Part shown: positions 21,960-22,339 of the stretch, in pieces
Layout of the letters: the number at the start of each line of letters is the position of its first letter
Position numbering within the stretch: the stretch's first letter is position 1
NCBI GenBank assembly: GCA_023429565.1
Contig: JAEZDJ010000005.1
Location: forward strand, 1 to 22,339
DNA: 22,339 bases
Source of the DNA: Actinomycetes bacterium
GTDB lineage: Bacteria; Actinomycetota; Coriobacteriia; Coriobacteriales; Eggerthellaceae
Reading direction: 5' to 3'
Notes under the pieces: generated by a model
Database searches by the model: none
Seen by the model: the letters and a program-made list of their open reading frames with translations, nothing else
What the model was told of the DNA's origin: nothing
Position numbers and translations under genes: made by a program

Positions 21960-21968
21960 ATCATACCA
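21960..21968 (-). promoter_or_regulatory. Extended -10 promoter of dnaE
   Basis: On the minus strand TGGTATGAT is an extended -10 (TGn plus TATGAT). No convincing -35 is seen. The predicted start near 21953 gives a leader of about 41 nt. Confidence 0.5.
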
Positions 21969-22339
21969 GCATTGGGGTCATCGCAGTTCGAACAAACGAC
22001 ACTTTCTAGCTAATTCCATTGCCGTTACCGTGCCGAAACGCACACAAGGAGACAACACCTTTCCCTAACGATGCGAAGAGCCGCGAGCCGTCGAAATGGA
22101 AAGATCGATTGCTCCGAAAATACGCCTCCCTCCCTACATCCAGGCATAGAGGCTGATGGGAATGCCCCGACAATTTCAGGCCCATGGAGGACCTTTCCAT
22201 TTCAACGGCTCGCGGCTTTGAGGGCAGAAGAAAGAGAGAGGGCACGAATCGCGGAGCGGCGGAAAACGGAAAACGGGGAGGAAGGCTCGACGGAGGGAGG
22301 ATAGAAACGCGAGGTCTTCGGTAGATGGCGAAACAGGAG
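21969..22339. other. Intergenic region at the right edge
   Basis: About 370 bases with no supported gene. It contains the 139-bp inverted-repeat element (22079-22217). The rightmost 120 bases are purine-rich on the plus strand (AAGAAAGAGAGAGGG, a tandem CGGAAAACGGAAAACGG, GGAGGGAGG). The region may continue into an RNA gene or leader beyond the window. Confidence 0.4.
22079..22217. repeat. 139-bp element with 25-bp near-perfect inverted arms (possible structured RNA or MITE)
   Basis: Arms 22079-22103 and 22193-22217 are reverse complements with a single mismatch in 25 bases; each contains AGCCGCGAGCCG or its complement. The 89-nt interior can continue the rod with CTCC (22112-22115) pairing GGAG (22186-22189) and an apical stem GGCAT (22143-22147) with ATGCC (22162-22166). 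No reading frame fits. No target-site duplication was seen in the flanks, and no T-run follows either arm. Confidence 0.6.

Overview
The window looks like chromosomal DNA from a high-GC Gram-positive anaerobe, most likely an actinobacterium of the class Coriobacteriia (Eggerthellaceae-like). The reasons are the GC-rich coding bias, clear AGGAGG-type ribosome sites with frequent GTG/TTG starts, a Tat-exported single-domain flavoprotein reductase divergent from a LysR regulator, and a DUF559-type protein. The taxonomic call is inference; no rRNA, tRNA or CRISPR array was found.

Layout. 1-2276: recQ helicase on the minus strand. 2405-3660: a plus-strand ECF sigma factor with an overlapping membrane-anchored partner, probably its anti-sigma factor. 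3773-5356: a minus-strand Tat/lipobox FAD reductase, divergent from a LysR regulator (5628-6590); their shared intergenic region holds a dyad-rich candidate operator and the flavoprotein leader hairpin. 6742-8016: a lipoprotein serpin. 8039-8980: a visibly AT-richer islet with a minus-strand Tat-signal gene interrupted by a one-base homopolymer frameshift, a 48-residue membrane protein just downstream, and a terminator. 9085-9385: intergenic inverted and direct repeats. 9334-10497: a DUF559/endonuclease-like protein. 10693-11817: ychF with its likely terminator. 12031-13961: two tightly spaced genes, one a U32-peptidase-family protein and the other a probable U32-like partner. 14560-16518: asnB asparagine synthetase on the plus strand. 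16605-17360: an unrecognised gene. 17514-18383: truA. 18450-21911: dnaE. 22079-22217: a long inverted repeat of unknown nature.

How the genes relate. Most of the window is housekeeping (recQ, ychF, asnB, truA, dnaE). The accessory part (about 2.4-10.5 kb) is oriented to the envelope and environment: an ECF/anti-sigma pair, an exported reductase probably controlled by its divergent LysR protein, a surface protease inhibitor, and a small secreted-protein/membrane-protein cassette. The best candidates for something undescribed are that cassette (8100-8824), the exported reductase lacking the usual fumarate-reductase substrate residues, and the 139-bp inverted-repeat element upstream of dnaE. Several genes share a TGnTAnnnT extended -10 promoter.
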